Positions 45,308 through 54,665 of a DNA stretch of 64,000 nt are shown here, piece by piece (the first letter of the stretch is position 1; every line of letters starts with the position of its first letter). The DNA lies in the NCBI RefSeq assembly GCF_022637415.1, contig NZ_CP093340.1:1116001-1180000 (forward strand), given 5' to 3'. The notes under the pieces are model-generated. The model had not been told where the DNA came from. It was given only the letters and a program-made list of their open reading frames with translations, and did not search any database. The position numbers and the translations under genes were made by a program. The stretch comes from Luteimonas sp. S4-F44. GTDB taxonomy: Bacteria > Pseudomonadota > Gammaproteobacteria > Xanthomonadales > Xanthomonadaceae.

Positions 45308-45997
45308 ATGACGCTGACCATTGCGCTGCTCGAAGACGACGACATGCTGCGCGAGCGCATCCTGCTGCCGCGCCTGGCCGACTTCGGCTTTCTGATCGAC
45401 GGCATGGCCAGCGCTGCCGAGCTCGAGCTGCGCCTGCTCCGCGGCGTGCCGGACATCGTGGTGCTTGATGTCGGCCTGCCCGATGCCAGCGGCTACGACG
45501 TCGCGCGCAGCTTGCGCATGCGCCATCCGCGGATGGGCATCGTAATGCTGACCGCCCGGCGCGATACGCCCGACCGGGTGCGCGGGCTTAACGAGGGCGC
45601 CGACGCCTATCTGGCCAAGCCGGTCGAGATCGACCTGTTGGCCGCAACCCTGCACAGCCTCGCCCGTCGTCTGCACGGCGATGCGCCGTCGCCGGTAGCG
45701 ACCGATGGCTGGCGACTGGCCGACAACGGCTGGCGCTTGATCGGGCCCAGTGGTCACGGCGCCGCGCTGACCAAGTCCGAGCGGCGGATGCTGCAGTGCC
45801 TGGTCGACGCCGAGGGCGAGACCGTCGCGCGCGACCGCCTGATCGCCGCGGTCTCCGACAACGTCCACGATTTCGACCCGCATCGGCTCGACACGCTGAT
45901 CTACCGCCTGCGCCGCAAGGTCGCCGAGGCCTGCGGCGACGTCCTGCCGCTGTCGGCGGTGCACGGCGAAGGCTACGTGCTGACCTCGCTGCGCTGA
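45308..45997 (+). CDS. Response regulator, OmpR/PhoB-like
   Basis: A 229-residue transcription factor. The receiver domain (about 3-118) has acidic residues LLEDDDM, phospho-acceptor Asp54 in VVLDVGLPD, LTARRD, and Lys104 in YLAKPVE. The C-terminal winged helix (about 130-229) has ALTKSERRMLQCLVDAEGE and HRLDTLIYRLRRKVAEACGD, ending [10 protein letters not shown]. It converges with the histidine kinase gene, the two overlapping by 25 bp at their 3' ends. Regulated genes are unknown; the nearby adhesin is one candidate. Confidence 0.9.
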   Translation: MTLTIALLEDDDMLRERILLPRLADFGFLIDGMASAAELELRLLRGVPDIVVLDVGLPDASGYDVARSLRMRHPRMGIVMLTARRDTPDRVRGLNEGADAYLAKPVEIDLLAATLHSLARRLHGDAPSPVATDGWRLADNGWRLIGPSGHGAALTKSERRMLQCLVDAEGETVARDRLIAAVSDNVHDFDPHRLDTLIYRLRRKVAEACGDVLPLSAVHGEGYVLTSLR

Positions 45998-47382
45998 GCG
46001 CGCGGCGCCTCGGGCGCGCGCGGCAGGCGGATGCGGAACGTGGTGCCCGCGCCGGGCGCGCTCTCGACCTCGATCGTGCCGCCGGCGCCGGTCACCAGGC
46101 TGTGCACCACGGCCAGGCCCAGACCGGTGCCGCTGCCGGCCGCCTTGGTGCTGAAGAACGGCTCGAAGATCCGTTGCCGCACAGCCTCGTGCATGCCGTG
46201 GCCATCATCGCGCAGCACGATCTCGACTCCGCCGTCGGCTGCATCCCCCGCGCTTGCCTCGAAGGTGCCGACGTCACGCATCGCGTCGCGGGCGTTGGAG
46301 GCAAGGTTGAGCAGGGCCAGGTCGAAGTGGTGGCGGTCGATGCGGATCGGCAGTGCGGCGTCGACGCGCGGCACGCGCACGCGCACCTCCGGGCCGAACG
46401 TCTGCCGCAGCATCGGCGCGAGCTCGGCCAGCGCACGGCCGACGTCGACCGTGTCCAGCGTCGCCGGCTGTGGCCGGGCGAACGTCAGCAACTTGCGCGT
46501 CAGCGCCATGCCGCGCAGGGAGGCCTGCTCGACGCCCTCGAGCGCCTGCGCCAGTGCGTCGGCACGCGCATGCGCATCCGCGCCCGGGTCGACCCGATGG
46601 CGCTCGCTGGAGAACGCCGCCATCAGCGCCAGGATGTTGTCGAAATCGTGTGCCACGCCGCTGGCCAGGCGACCGGTGGCCTCGAGCTTCTGCGCCTCGA
46701 TCAGTTGCGCCTGTGTGCGCTCGCGCTCGCGCATCTCGTTTTCCAGCCGCGCGCCGCGCGCCTTCGATTCGGCCAAGGCCTCGCGCAACGCCGCGATGCT
46801 GCGGTCGAGCACCAGGGTGATCACCAGATAGCTCATGAAGAACGAGGGCAGCAGCACCGCCGCGCGGGTCAACGCCTCTTCGGCGCCTGCATTGGGGATG
46901 AGCGCCACGCCCACGCCGATCAACACCACACCCAGCAGCATCACGAACACCGTCCACAGCGCGCGGCGGCCCAGGATCAGACCGGCGATCACCAGCGTGA
47001 GCATCTGCGCGGTCTGGTCGATCAGCACGCCGGTGGTCGCGTAGCCCACGCTGGCCGCACCCAACTGCGCGGTGACGAACAGCGCGATCGCACCACGCAG
47101 CGCGCCGCGGCGGATCAGCCACAGGCACAGCCAGCACAGCAGCGCTGCGATGATGTCGGCGGCGATGAAGGGCTGGAACTGCGGCGCGAGCATGCCGGCG
47201 GCCAGATGGCGCCACCAGTTCAGCGGTACGGTGATGCCCAGAAACAGGAACAGCACCTGCAGCGTCGCGGCATTGCGACGGTCCATCGCCTCGTCGAGCG
47301 GCACGCGCTGCAACCAGTCCGAGACCTGCCGGAGCCCGGAAACGGCCCAGCGACGCAGGCGGGGAAGCAGGCTCGACGGCAT
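45973..47382 (-). CDS. Membrane histidine kinase
   Basis: A 469-residue inner-membrane sensor. About six hydrophobic segments span residues 40-195, with no large periplasmic sensor loop, so it may sense membrane or intramembrane signals. A short coiled-coil linker leads to the phospho-acceptor His245 in [16 protein letters not shown]; the usual AHDFNN is AHDFDN here. The ATPase domain has the N box [38 protein letters not shown]. Tail-to-tail with the response regulator and divergent from the trimeric adhesin gene. Pairing with that regulator is likely by proximity but the convergent layout is unusual. Confidence 0.9.
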   Translation of the reverse strand: MPSSLLPRLRRWAVSGLRQVSDWLQRVPLDEAMDRRNAATLQVLFLFLGITVPLNWWRHLAAGMLAPQFQPFIAADIIAALLCWLCLWLIRRGALRGAIALFVTAQLGAASVGYATTGVLIDQTAQMLTLVIAGLILGRRALWTVFVMLLGVVLIGVGVALIPNAGAEEALTRAAVLLPSFFMSYLVITLVLDRSIAALREALAESKARGARLENEMRERERTQAQLIEAQKLEATGRLASGVAHDFDNILALMAAFSSERHRVDPGADAHARADALAQALEGVEQASLRGMALTRKLLTFARPQPATLDTVDVGRALAELAPMLRQTFGPEVRVRVPRVDAALPIRIDRHHFDLALLNLASNARDAMRDVGTFEASAGDAADGGVEIVLRDDGHGMHEAVRQRIFEPFFSTKAAGSGTGLGLAVVHSLVTGAGGTIEVESAPGAGTTFRIRLPRAPEAPRAQRSEVST

Positions 47383-47406
47383 GTTCGTGGCCGTCGGCGG
47401 ACGGAA

Positions 47407-47454
47407 TGTGAGAAGTCGTGATGATCCGGCCAGATTCGGAGTGTGACAAGTCAC
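47407..47454. promoter_or_regulatory. Direct repeats and palindrome upstream of the adhesin gene
   Basis: TGTGAGAAGTC (47407-47417) and TGTGACAAGTC (47442-47452) are direct repeats 35 bp apart; the second lies in the palindrome GTGACAAGTCAC (47443-47454). They lie between the histidine kinase and adhesin genes. Such spacing suits response-regulator binding. The assignment is inference. Confidence 0.4.
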
Positions 47455-47620
47455 GCGACTGAAACTTAGTGTCGGACTTCGGCCGCAACGGCCGCAGGCC
47501 CCGCAGCAGGTGGGGCCCGTCGACGGGACTCGACATACAGCAGCGGCGCGGCGGACGCGGCAGGGGGGCCGCGTGCGCGGACGTGTCCATCGTTTTCGTC
47601 TCATTCCAGGGGTTAGCGTA

Positions 47621-50600
47621 ATGAACAGGATCTACACGCTGGTCAGGCACCGGACCACCGGGCGGCTCGTCGTCGCTTCCGAATTGGCGTGCCGCGGCAG
47701 CCGCGCACGCACGGTACGGGGGCTGGCGCTGGCGGCGGCGCTGGGCGTCGTGCCGGCCGCGGTGTTCGCCGCCGACACGGACACGGATACGGCCGCGCCG
47801 CGCGCCGACGATGCCGCGTCGGTGCCGTACTTCGCCGCGGTCGGTCGTGAAGATCCGAGCGAGGACGCGGGCGCGTTCGCGGCCGGCGAGGAGGCCACGG
47901 CGGCTGGCGAGACCGCGACCGCCATCGGCTACGGCGCTTCGGCCTATGGCGCCGGCGCGACCGCCTATGCCAACGGCACGGTCGCGGTCGGCCACAACGC
48001 GCTGGCGCTGGCTGAGAACGCGTTGGCGCTGGGCGCAGGCGCCGAGGCGGCCAATCTCAACACCATCGCGATCGGCACCGAGGCGACCGCGCTGGGCGAT
48101 CAGAGCCTGGCGATCGGCCTGGGCGCCTACAGCGACGGCCCGGCAAGCATGGCCGTCGGCGCGCACAGCAGCGTCGAGGGCATCTGGGCCACGGCCTATG
48201 GCTACAACGCAAGTGCAGCCGGCGAAATGGCGCACGCACTGGGCGCTGGCGCTGGGGCCAGCGGCTACAACGCCACTGCGGTCGGCGGCAGCGCACATGC
48301 CTACGAGGAAGGGGCGACGGCGCTGGGCGCCGGTGCGCTGGCGCGCGGCAGCTATTCGACCGCGGTCGGCAACTTCAGCTTCGCCAATGGCGCCCAGTCG
48401 TTGAGCCTGGGCAATGGCGCCTATGCCAACAGCGACGACGCGATCGCGGCCGGGCGCCAGGCGATCGCCGAGGGCGACGGGTCGCTCGCGCTCGGCACCT
48501 GGGCCAATGCCGGCGGTTTCCGGCCGTGGGAACTGGGTGGCGGTCCCGGTGGCCGCGAGGCCGCGCCGTATGCGGTCGCGATCGGCGGCTTCAGCACCGC
48601 GCTGGGACGCAACGCGCTGGCACTGGGCTTCCAGTCGCTGACCCTGGAGGAGAACTCAGTCGCGCTGGGTGCCGGCTCGCTGGCCGACCGCGGCAACGCG
48701 GTGTCGGTCGGTGCGTCGCAGCTGTGGACGAACGCCAACGACGGCACCGTCAACCATCCCTTCACCCGCCAGATCATCAATGTCGCCGCCGGCACCGAGG
48801 ACACCGATGCGGTGAACCTCGGCCAGCTGAAGGACGCCACCGCTTCGAACCGGTACTTCGCGGCCGTCGGACGCGCTGACCCGGACGAGGACGCGGGCGC
48901 GTTCGCAGTCGGCGAGGAGGCCACCGCGGCCGGCGAGACCGCGACCGCGGTCGGTTACGGCGCCTCGGCCTACGGCGCCGGCGCGACCGCGTATGCGGAC
49001 GGTACGATCGCCGTCGGTCACAACGCGCAGGCGCTGGCCGAGAACGCCCTGGCGCTGGGCGCGGGCGCCGAAGCCAGCCACTTCAACACCGTCGCGATCG
49101 GCACCGAGGCGACCGCGCTGGGTGACCAGAGCCTGGCGATCGGCCTGGCTGCCTACAGCGACGGTCCGGCGAGCATGGCCGTCGGCGCGCACAGCACGGC
49201 CGAGGGCCTGTGGGCCACGGCCTACGGCTACAACGCCACCGCCGCGGGCGAGATGTCGCATGCGCTGGGCGTCGGTTCGCAGGCCTACGGCTACGATGCG
49301 ACTGCGGTCGGCGGCGTCGCGTACGCCGCGGACATGGGCGCGACGGCGATCGGCGCGAATGCGCGCGCGGATTTCGCCTACGCGACCGCGCTGGGCAACA
49401 ACAGCTTTGCCACCGCCATGCGTGCGGTGGCGTTGGGCAACGGCGCCTACGCCAACAGCGAGAACGCGATCGCGGCCGGCTTCCTGGCCGTCGCCGATGG
49501 CGAGTCGAGCATCGCGATGGGCTACTTCGCCTCGGCCGGCGGCTTCCGGCCCGGCGTTGCGGGCGGGCGCGAACTGGCGCCGTTCGCGATCGCGATCGGG
49601 GCCTACAGTACGGCGCTGGGCGACAACGCGGTCGCACTCGGTCGCTACGCCACGACGCTCGGGCCCGACGCCGTCGCGCTGGGCGCCGGCTCGATGGCCG
49701 ACCGTGGCAATGCGGTGTCGGTCGGTGCCTCGCAGGCCTGGGTCAATCCGAACGACGGCCACACCACGGCGCCGTTCACCCGTCAGATCATCAATGTCGC
49801 GGCCGGGACCGAGGACACCGATGCGGTGAATCTCGCCCAGCTCAAGGCGGTCTCCGGCGACCTGGGCGAACTGGCCGAGGGCGTCGTGCGTTACGACGGC
49901 GCCGACAAGGGACGCGTGTCGTTTGGCGGTGCCTCCGGCACGGTGCTGGCCAATGTCGCTGCAGGCGAGCTGTCGGCGCAGAGCACCGAGGCGGTCAACG
50001 GCAGCCAGCTGCATGCGACCAATGTCCGCGTCGACACGATCGAGACCCAGATCGGCGACGTCGGCGCGATTGCCGCCAATGCCGTGGTCTACGACGGCGC
50101 CGACAAGGGACGCGTGTCGTTCGGCGGGGCCTCCGGCACGGTGCTGGACAATGTCGCTGCCGGCCGGATCGCCGGTGACAGCCGCGAGGCGGTCAACGGC
50201 GGCCAGGTGCACGAGGCGCTGCGCAGCGTCGCCGATGTCCTGGGCGGTGGGGCGACGGTCACCGCCTTCGGCACGGTGTCGGCGCCGGCCTATGTGCTGC
50301 AGGGCGTGCAGTACACGTCGATCGGCCAGGCGCTGGGCGCCATCGACGCGCACATCAGTCGGATCGACGCGCACATCGGCGCGGTCGAGGGCGCGGGACG
50401 TGGGATCGCGATCGGCGGCGACGGCGAGGCGAGCGTCGGTCCCGATAGCCCGAATGGTGTCGCGGTCGGCAGCGGCGCGGCCGCCAATGGCGAGAACGGC
50501 GTGGCCGTGGGCGGCGGCGCGTACGCGCACGGCCCCAACGACACCGCGGTCGGCGGCAACGCGCAGGTGCACGCCGACGGCAGCACCGCGCTCGGCGCCA

Positions 50601-51241
50601 ATACGTCGATCTCGGCCGGCGCCACGAACGCGGTGGCGGTCGGTGAGGGTGCGTCGGTGTCGGCGGCCTCGGGCACGGCGATCGGGCAGGGCGCGTCGGT
50701 GACCGCCGAGAACGCAGTCGCGCTGGGCCAGGGGTCGGTGGCCGACCGGGCGAACACAGTGTCGGTCGGCAGCACCGGCAACGCGCGGCAGATCACCCAT
50801 GTCGCCGCCGGCACTGCCGCAACCGACGCGGCCAACGTCGCGCAGGTGCAGGCGGGCGTGACCGAGGCCAAGGCCTATACCGACACCACCGCGACCAAGA
50901 CGCTGTCGTCGGCGAATGCCTATACCGATCAGCGTTTCGCGGCCTGGAACGACGACTTCGCGGCCTATCGCGGCGATGTCGAGCGGCGCTTCAGCGACGT
51001 CGACCGCCGGCTCGACAAGCAGGGCGCGATGAGCGCGGCGATGCTCAACATGGCCACCAACGCCGCCGGCACGCAGAGCCCGCGCGGGCGCGTGGCGGTC
51101 GGCGCCGGCTTCCAGAGCGGCGAGCGCGCGTTGTCGGTGGGCTATGCCCGCAAGCTCGGCGACCGCGGCTCCTTCAGCCTCGGCGGCGCGTTCAGCGGCG
51201 ACGAGGCCTCGGCCGGCATCGGTTTCGGTATCGATCTGTGA
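47621..51241 (+). CDS. Trimeric autotransporter adhesin (YadA-like)
   Basis: A 1,206-residue type Vc secreted surface adhesin. The N-terminus MNRIYTLVRHRTTGRLVVAS is an extended signal peptide of the autotransporter type, cleaved near AVFAAD (about 51). The head is made of collagen-like YadA repeats with the AxAxGxxAxA pattern and is a tandem duplication: two 342-residue units begin YFAAVGR and each ends PFTRQIINVAAGTEDTDAVNL, the HANS/neck motif. A 66-residue stalk repeat (YDGADKGRVSFGGASG) follows twice, then more head-like repeats, a coiled coil and the YadA anchor (AMLNMATN... FSLGGAFSG) forming the membrane barrel. It ends GIDL without a terminal aromatic. ATG 47621 follows AGGGG. Adhesion or autoaggregation is the expected role. 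Confidence 0.94.
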   Translation: MNRIYTLVRHRTTGRLVVASELACRGSRARTVRGLALAAALGVVPAAVFAADTDTDTAAPRADDAASVPYFAAVGREDPSEDAGAFAAGEEATAAGETATAIGYGASAYGAGATAYANGTVAVGHNALALAENALALGAGAEAANLNTIAIGTEATALGDQSLAIGLGAYSDGPASMAVGAHSSVEGIWATAYGYNASAAGEMAHALGAGAGASGYNATAVGGSAHAYEEGATALGAGALARGSYSTAVGNFSFANGAQSLSLGNGAYANSDDAIAAGRQAIAEGDGSLALGTWANAGGFRPWELGGGPGGREAAPYAVAIGGFSTALGRNALALGFQSLTLEENSVALGAGSLADRGNAVSVGASQLWTNANDGTVNHPFTRQIINVAAGTEDTDAVNLGQLKDATASNRYFAAVGRADPDEDAGAFAVGEEATAAGETATAVGYGASAYGAGATAYADGTIAVGHNAQALAENALALGAGAEASHFNTVAIGTEATALGDQSLAIGLAAYSDGPASMAVGAHSTAEGLWATAYGYNATAAGEMSHALGVGSQAYGYDATAVGGVAYAADMGATAIGANARADFAYATALGNNSFATAMRAVALGNGAYANSENAIAAGFLAVADGESSIAMGYFASAGGFRPGVAGGRELAPFAIAIGAYSTALGDNAVALGRYATTLGPDAVALGAGSMADRGNAVSVGASQAWVNPNDGHTTAPFTRQIINVAAGTEDTDAVNLAQLKAVSGDLGELAEGVVRYDGADKGRVSFGGASGTVLANVAAGELSAQSTEAVNGSQLHATNVRVDTIETQIGDVGAIAANAVVYDGADKGRVSFGGASGTVLDNVAAGRIAGDSREAVNGGQVHEALRSVADVLGGGATVTAFGTVSAPAYVLQGVQYTSIGQALGAIDAHISRIDAHIGAVEGAGRGIAIGGDGEASVGPDSPNGVAVGSGAAANGENGVAVGGGAYAHGPNDTAVGGNAQVHADGSTALGANTSISAGATNAVAVGEGASVSAASGTAIGQGASVTAENAVALGQGSVADRANTVSVGSTGNARQITHVAAGTAATDAANVAQVQAGVTEAKAYTDTTATKTLSSANAYTDQRFAAWNDDFAAYRGDVERRFSDVDRRLDKQGAMSAAMLNMATNAAGTQSPRGRVAVGAGFQSGERALSVGYARKLGDRGSFSLGGAFSGDEASAGIGFGIDL
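47828..49860 (+). repeat. Tandem 1,026-bp duplication inside the adhesin gene
   Basis: The unit starting at 47828 recurs from 48854 in the same frame, a period of 1,026 bp (342 codons). The copies differ mainly by synonymous changes and scattered substitutions, and each contains a head ladder and a neck motif. This points to an in-frame duplication that lengthened the head. Diverged ends make the boundaries approximate. Confidence 0.85.
49892..50160 (+). repeat. 198-bp stalk repeat in the adhesin gene
   Basis: About 70 bp starting TACGACGGCGCCGACAAG recur nearly unchanged 198 bp apart (49892 and 50090), the conservation being much higher than in the surrounding stalk. This suggests a recent duplication or gene conversion. 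Confidence 0.75.
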
Positions 51242-51247
51242 TCTGCC

Positions 51248-51273
51248 GGCCGGCGGACGCCGCCGGCCGTTTC
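51248..51273 (+). terminator. Hairpin terminator after the adhesin gene
   Basis: A 9-bp GC stem (51248-51256 with 51260-51268) around ACG is followed by GTTTCC, seven bases past the adhesin stop. It implies the subtilase gene has its own promoter. Confidence 0.7.
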
Positions 51274-51340
51274 CCAATGCCCGCTCCCGGCAGCGCGAGG
51301 CGCGATTGCCGAAAGCTCGACCCAATCGAGGAGTTCGACC

Positions 51341-53221
51341 ATGAACAAGACTTCCATCAGCGTGGCCCTGGTCACGATCCTGGCCGGCGCGCTCGGCGCG
51401 CAGGTTGCCGATGCCGCCCGCACCCCCGCCAAGATCGTGCCCCGCATCGATGTGGCGCCGCCGGCCGAGGCCGCGTCCGACCGCATCGTCGTGCGCTACG
51501 CGCAGGCGCGCATCGCCAGCGGTGACCGTAGCGGCAAGCTGCAGATCGCAACAGCCGCGATCCGTCGCGCGGGCCTCGAGCGTCCGGCCGCCGCGGGGCG
51601 TGCGGCCAAGGCGCTGCCGGCGTTGCAGGTCGGCCATCTGCGCACGACCGCGGTTGGCTTCGACGTGCTGCGGCTGTCGCGGCCGCTGCCCGCGCGCGAC
51701 CTGCAGGCGCTGGTGACCGAATTGGCCGCCGACCCGGCGGTGGCCTCGGTGCAGGTGGACCGGCGCATGCGCGCGACCGGTGTGGACAAGCGCACCGTCT
51801 CGCCGCAGTTCACGCCCAATGACGAGTTCTTCGCCAGCTACCAGTGGCACCTGCAGGGCTCGGCCGGCGCGATCAACGTCGCTAACGCCTGGGACCGTTC
51901 GACCGGTGCCGGCGTCGTGGTCGCGGTGCTCGACACTGGCATCCTGGCCGAGCACCCGGACTTCGCCGACAACATCCTGCCTGGCTACGACTTCATTACC
52001 GATCCGTTCGTGTCCCGTCGCGAGACTGCCGATCGCGTGCCCGGCGCGCTCGACCGCGGCGACTGGAATCCGGTGGCGGGCGAGTGCTACAGCGGCTCGC
52101 CGGTGATCGACAGCACCTGGCATGGCACCCACGTGGCCGGCACGGTCGCCGAGGCGACCCATAACGGCATCGGCGGTGCCGGCGTCGCCTACGACGCCCA
52201 GGTGTTGCCGGTGCGCGTGCTCGGCCGCTGCGGCGGCTACGAGTCCGACATTGCCGATGCGATCGTCTGGGCCTCGGGCGGCGCGGTCGACGGCGTGCCG
52301 GCGAACGCACATCCGGCCGAGGTCATCAACCTCAGCCTCGGCGGACTGGCCCCGTGCGACGCGATGACCCAGGCGGCGATCGACGGCGCGGTCGCGCGCG
52401 GCAGCGTGGTCGTGGTCGCCGCGGGCAACTACAACGACGACGCGCAGCGCTATTCGCCGGCCAGCTGCAACAACGTGATCACGGTCGGTGCGAACCGCAT
52501 CAACGGCGGGCGCGCGTACTACTCCAACTTCGGCGCGGCGGTCGATGTCTCCGGCCCCGGCGGTGGCGGCGAGTTCGACACCGGCAACGGCGGCTGGAAC
52601 GGCTACGTGCTGCAGACCGGCTACGACGGCAAGACCACGCCGACCTCCGGGCAGTACCTCTACACAGGGCTGATGGGCACCTCGATGGCGGCCCCGCATG
52701 TATCGGGCATCGCCGCCCTGGTGCAGAGCGCGCTGGTGGCCCAGGACCGCCCGCCGATGACGGCCGCCGAAATGGAGATCCTGCTCAAGCGCACCGCGCG
52801 TCCGTTCAATGTGCCGCCGCCGGCCAGTACGCCGATCGGCGTGGGCATCGTCGATGCGACCCGTGCGCTGGAGAAGGCCTTGGAGACGCCTTGCGATCCG
52901 GCGACCGAGACCTGCGAACTCGGCACCCAGCTGTTCAATGGCGCCGACGTCACCGACCAGGCGTCCAACGGCGAGGGCGCGCTGTTCCGCTTCGAGGCCC
53001 AGGCCGGTCGTACGCTGACGCTGATGACACTGGCCGGCCGCGGCGACGTCACCCTGTACGCGCGCTATGGCGCACCGCCGACGTCGACCGACTACGAGTT
53101 CCGCTCGGCGCGCGCGGGCAGCAACATCGAGACGATCCGCATCACCGCGCCGAAGGCCGGCACGTACTACCTGCAGTTGAGCGGCAGCTACACCGGGTTG
53201 ACCGTCGTCGCCCGTCAGTAG
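51341..53221 (+). CDS. Secreted S8-family subtilase with PPC-like C-terminal domain
   Basis: A 626-residue extracellular serine protease. A signal peptide (about 1-25, ending VADAA) is followed by a propeptide to about residue 155. The catalytic triad is Asp198 in AVLDTG, His261 in WHGTHVAGT, and Ser448 in GTSMAAPHVSG, with AAGNYN (oxyanion Asn) at about 361. Cysteines in GECY, GRCGG, APCD and ASCNN suggest disulphides. From about 525 a beta-sandwich resembling pre-peptidase C-terminal (PPC) domains contains LFRFEAQAGRTLTLMT and GTYYLQLSG, cut off in other proteases. It lies 99 bp after the adhesin and could process it, but a hairpin separates them. Confidence 0.94.
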   Translation: MNKTSISVALVTILAGALGAQVADAARTPAKIVPRIDVAPPAEAASDRIVVRYAQARIASGDRSGKLQIATAAIRRAGLERPAAAGRAAKALPALQVGHLRTTAVGFDVLRLSRPLPARDLQALVTELAADPAVASVQVDRRMRATGVDKRTVSPQFTPNDEFFASYQWHLQGSAGAINVANAWDRSTGAGVVVAVLDTGILAEHPDFADNILPGYDFITDPFVSRRETADRVPGALDRGDWNPVAGECYSGSPVIDSTWHGTHVAGTVAEATHNGIGGAGVAYDAQVLPVRVLGRCGGYESDIADAIVWASGGAVDGVPANAHPAEVINLSLGGLAPCDAMTQAAIDGAVARGSVVVVAAGNYNDDAQRYSPASCNNVITVGANRINGGRAYYSNFGAAVDVSGPGGGGEFDTGNGGWNGYVLQTGYDGKTTPTSGQYLYTGLMGTSMAAPHVSGIAALVQSALVAQDRPPMTAAEMEILLKRTARPFNVPPPASTPIGVGIVDATRALEKALETPCDPATETCELGTQLFNGADVTDQASNGEGALFRFEAQAGRTLTLMTLAGRGDVTLYARYGAPPTSTDYEFRSARAGSNIETIRITAPKAGTYYLQLSGSYTGLTVVARQ

Positions 53222-53232
53222 TCGCATCCGCG

Positions 53233-53261
53233 CGCCCGGCGGTGGTTGATGCCGCCGGGCG
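53233..53261 (+). terminator. Hairpin terminator after the subtilase gene
   Basis: Arms 53233-53242 and 53252-53261 (CGCCCGGCGG / CCGCCGGGCG) form a perfect 10-bp stem with a 9-base loop, 11 bp past the stop. A short TT follows; no T tract. Confidence 0.65.
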
Positions 53262-53354
53262 TTGCACTGGTGGGACGCTGGCGTCGCGGCAGGGGCATCG
53301 CCAACCCCCATGCGCTCACGTATCGTCGCAGTTCGACGTTTCGGGCAGGCCGCA

Positions 53355-54635
53355 ATGAACGCAGTGGCGTGGTGGTTCAGGATTCCGTTCTGGCAGCGCG
53401 TGCTCGGCGCCTTCGTGCTCGGCGCGCTGGCCGGCTGGCTGCTCGGGCCGGCGGCTGGCACCTGGCTGCAGCCGCTGGGCACGCTGTACGTCAACCTGAT
53501 CCGGATGATCGCGGTGCCGCTGGTGTTCTTCGCGGTCATCAACGCGGTCGCCGCCCTGCATGGGCAGCAGTCGATCGCTGCGCTTGGCGGGCGCACGTTC
53601 GGCTGGTTCGCCGCGACCGCGGTGCTCGCGGTGGGCGTCGGCTTCGCGGTGGCCTACACCTTCAATCCCGGGCTCAGCGTCGAGCCGGGCTCGCTGATCA
53701 CCGCCGCCGATTACACCCCCCGCGAGGTGCCGACCCCGGTCGAGGTGCTGCTCGGCGTGGTGCCGACCAACCCGTTCGCGGCGCTGTCGGAAGGACGGAT
53801 CCTGCAGGTCATCTTCTTCGCCGGCCTGCTCGGTTTCGCGCTGGTCAAGCTCGGCGAGCGCGTGGCCGCATTGCGCTCGCTGGTCGGTCAGGCGTCCGAT
53901 GCGATGATCCAGGTCACCCGCTTCGTGCTCGAAATGACCCCGATCGGCACCTTCGGCCTGATCGCGGCCCTCGTGGGCACCTACGGCTTCGAGAAGTTGC
54001 TGCCGCTGGGCAGCTTCGTGATCGCGCTGTACGTTGCGTGCGCCGCGCACATCCTCATCGTCTACAGCGGTCTGCTGCTGGTGCACGGGCTCAATCCGCT
54101 GAAGTTCTTCCGCGGCGCCGCGCCCGGCATGCAGGTCGCGTTCGTCAGCTCGTCGAGCCTGGCGGCGATGCCGGTCGCGCTGCGCGCGGTCACCCACAAC
54201 CTGGGCGTGAACCGCGACTACGCCGCGTTCGCGGTGCCGCTGGGCGCGACGATCAAGATGGACGGCTGCGGCGCGATCTATCCGACGCTGGCCTCGGTGT
54301 TCATCGCGCAGTATTTCGGCATCGAGCTGAGTTTCGCGCAGTACGCGGCGATCCTGCTGGCCTCGGTGCTCGGCAGCTTCGGCACCGCCGGCGTGCCGGG
54401 CACGGCGGTGGTGATGGCGACGGTGGTGCTGTCGGCGGCCGGTCTGCCGCTCGAAGGCCTGGGCCTGCTGCTGGCGATCGACCGGATCCTGGACATGATG
54501 CGCACGATGACCAACGTCACCGGGCAGATGCTGGTGCCGGTGCTGGTCGCGCGCGAGACCGGCCTGCTCGATCGCGATGTGTATGAGGCGGCGAGCAGCA
54601 ACGTCGGGCTCGACGACACCGACGCGCCGCGCTGA
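53355..54635 (+). CDS. Dicarboxylate/amino acid:cation symporter (DAACS family)
   Basis: A 426-residue inner-membrane symporter of the GltP/DctA family. Signatures include LYVNLIRMIAVPLVFFAVINAV, VPTNPFAALSEG, FVSSSSLAAMPVALRA (substrate-binding serine-rich hairpin 1), MDGCGAIYPT and LASVLGSFGTAGVPGTAVVM (hairpin 2). It imports a C4-dicarboxylate, glutamate or aspartate with protons or sodium; the exact substrate cannot be told. The ATG at 53355 is chosen over the upstream in-frame ATG because homology starts at FWQRVLGAF. Confidence 0.93.
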   Translation: MNAVAWWFRIPFWQRVLGAFVLGALAGWLLGPAAGTWLQPLGTLYVNLIRMIAVPLVFFAVINAVAALHGQQSIAALGGRTFGWFAATAVLAVGVGFAVAYTFNPGLSVEPGSLITAADYTPREVPTPVEVLLGVVPTNPFAALSEGRILQVIFFAGLLGFALVKLGERVAALRSLVGQASDAMIQVTRFVLEMTPIGTFGLIAALVGTYGFEKLLPLGSFVIALYVACAAHILIVYSGLLLVHGLNPLKFFRGAAPGMQVAFVSSSSLAAMPVALRAVTHNLGVNRDYAAFAVPLGATIKMDGCGAIYPTLASVFIAQYFGIELSFAQYAAILLASVLGSFGTAGVPGTAVVMATVVLSAAGLPLEGLGLLLAIDRILDMMRTMTNVTGQMLVPVLVARETGLLDRDVYEAASSNVGLDDTDAPR

Positions 54636-54665
54636 CGCAGGCGGTGTCGTACGCCGGGGCGTCGC

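Noticed and set aside
47621..51241. The adhesin repeats as a CRISPR array
   Set aside because: Repeats lie within one open frame, vary by synonymous changes, and lack equal unique spacers.
48656..53596. A 1,646-codon open frame antisense to the adhesin and subtilase genes
   Set aside because: GC-rich DNA gives long stop-free antisense frames; the sequence is Arg/Gly/His-rich with no domain, and it opposes genes with clear family motifs.
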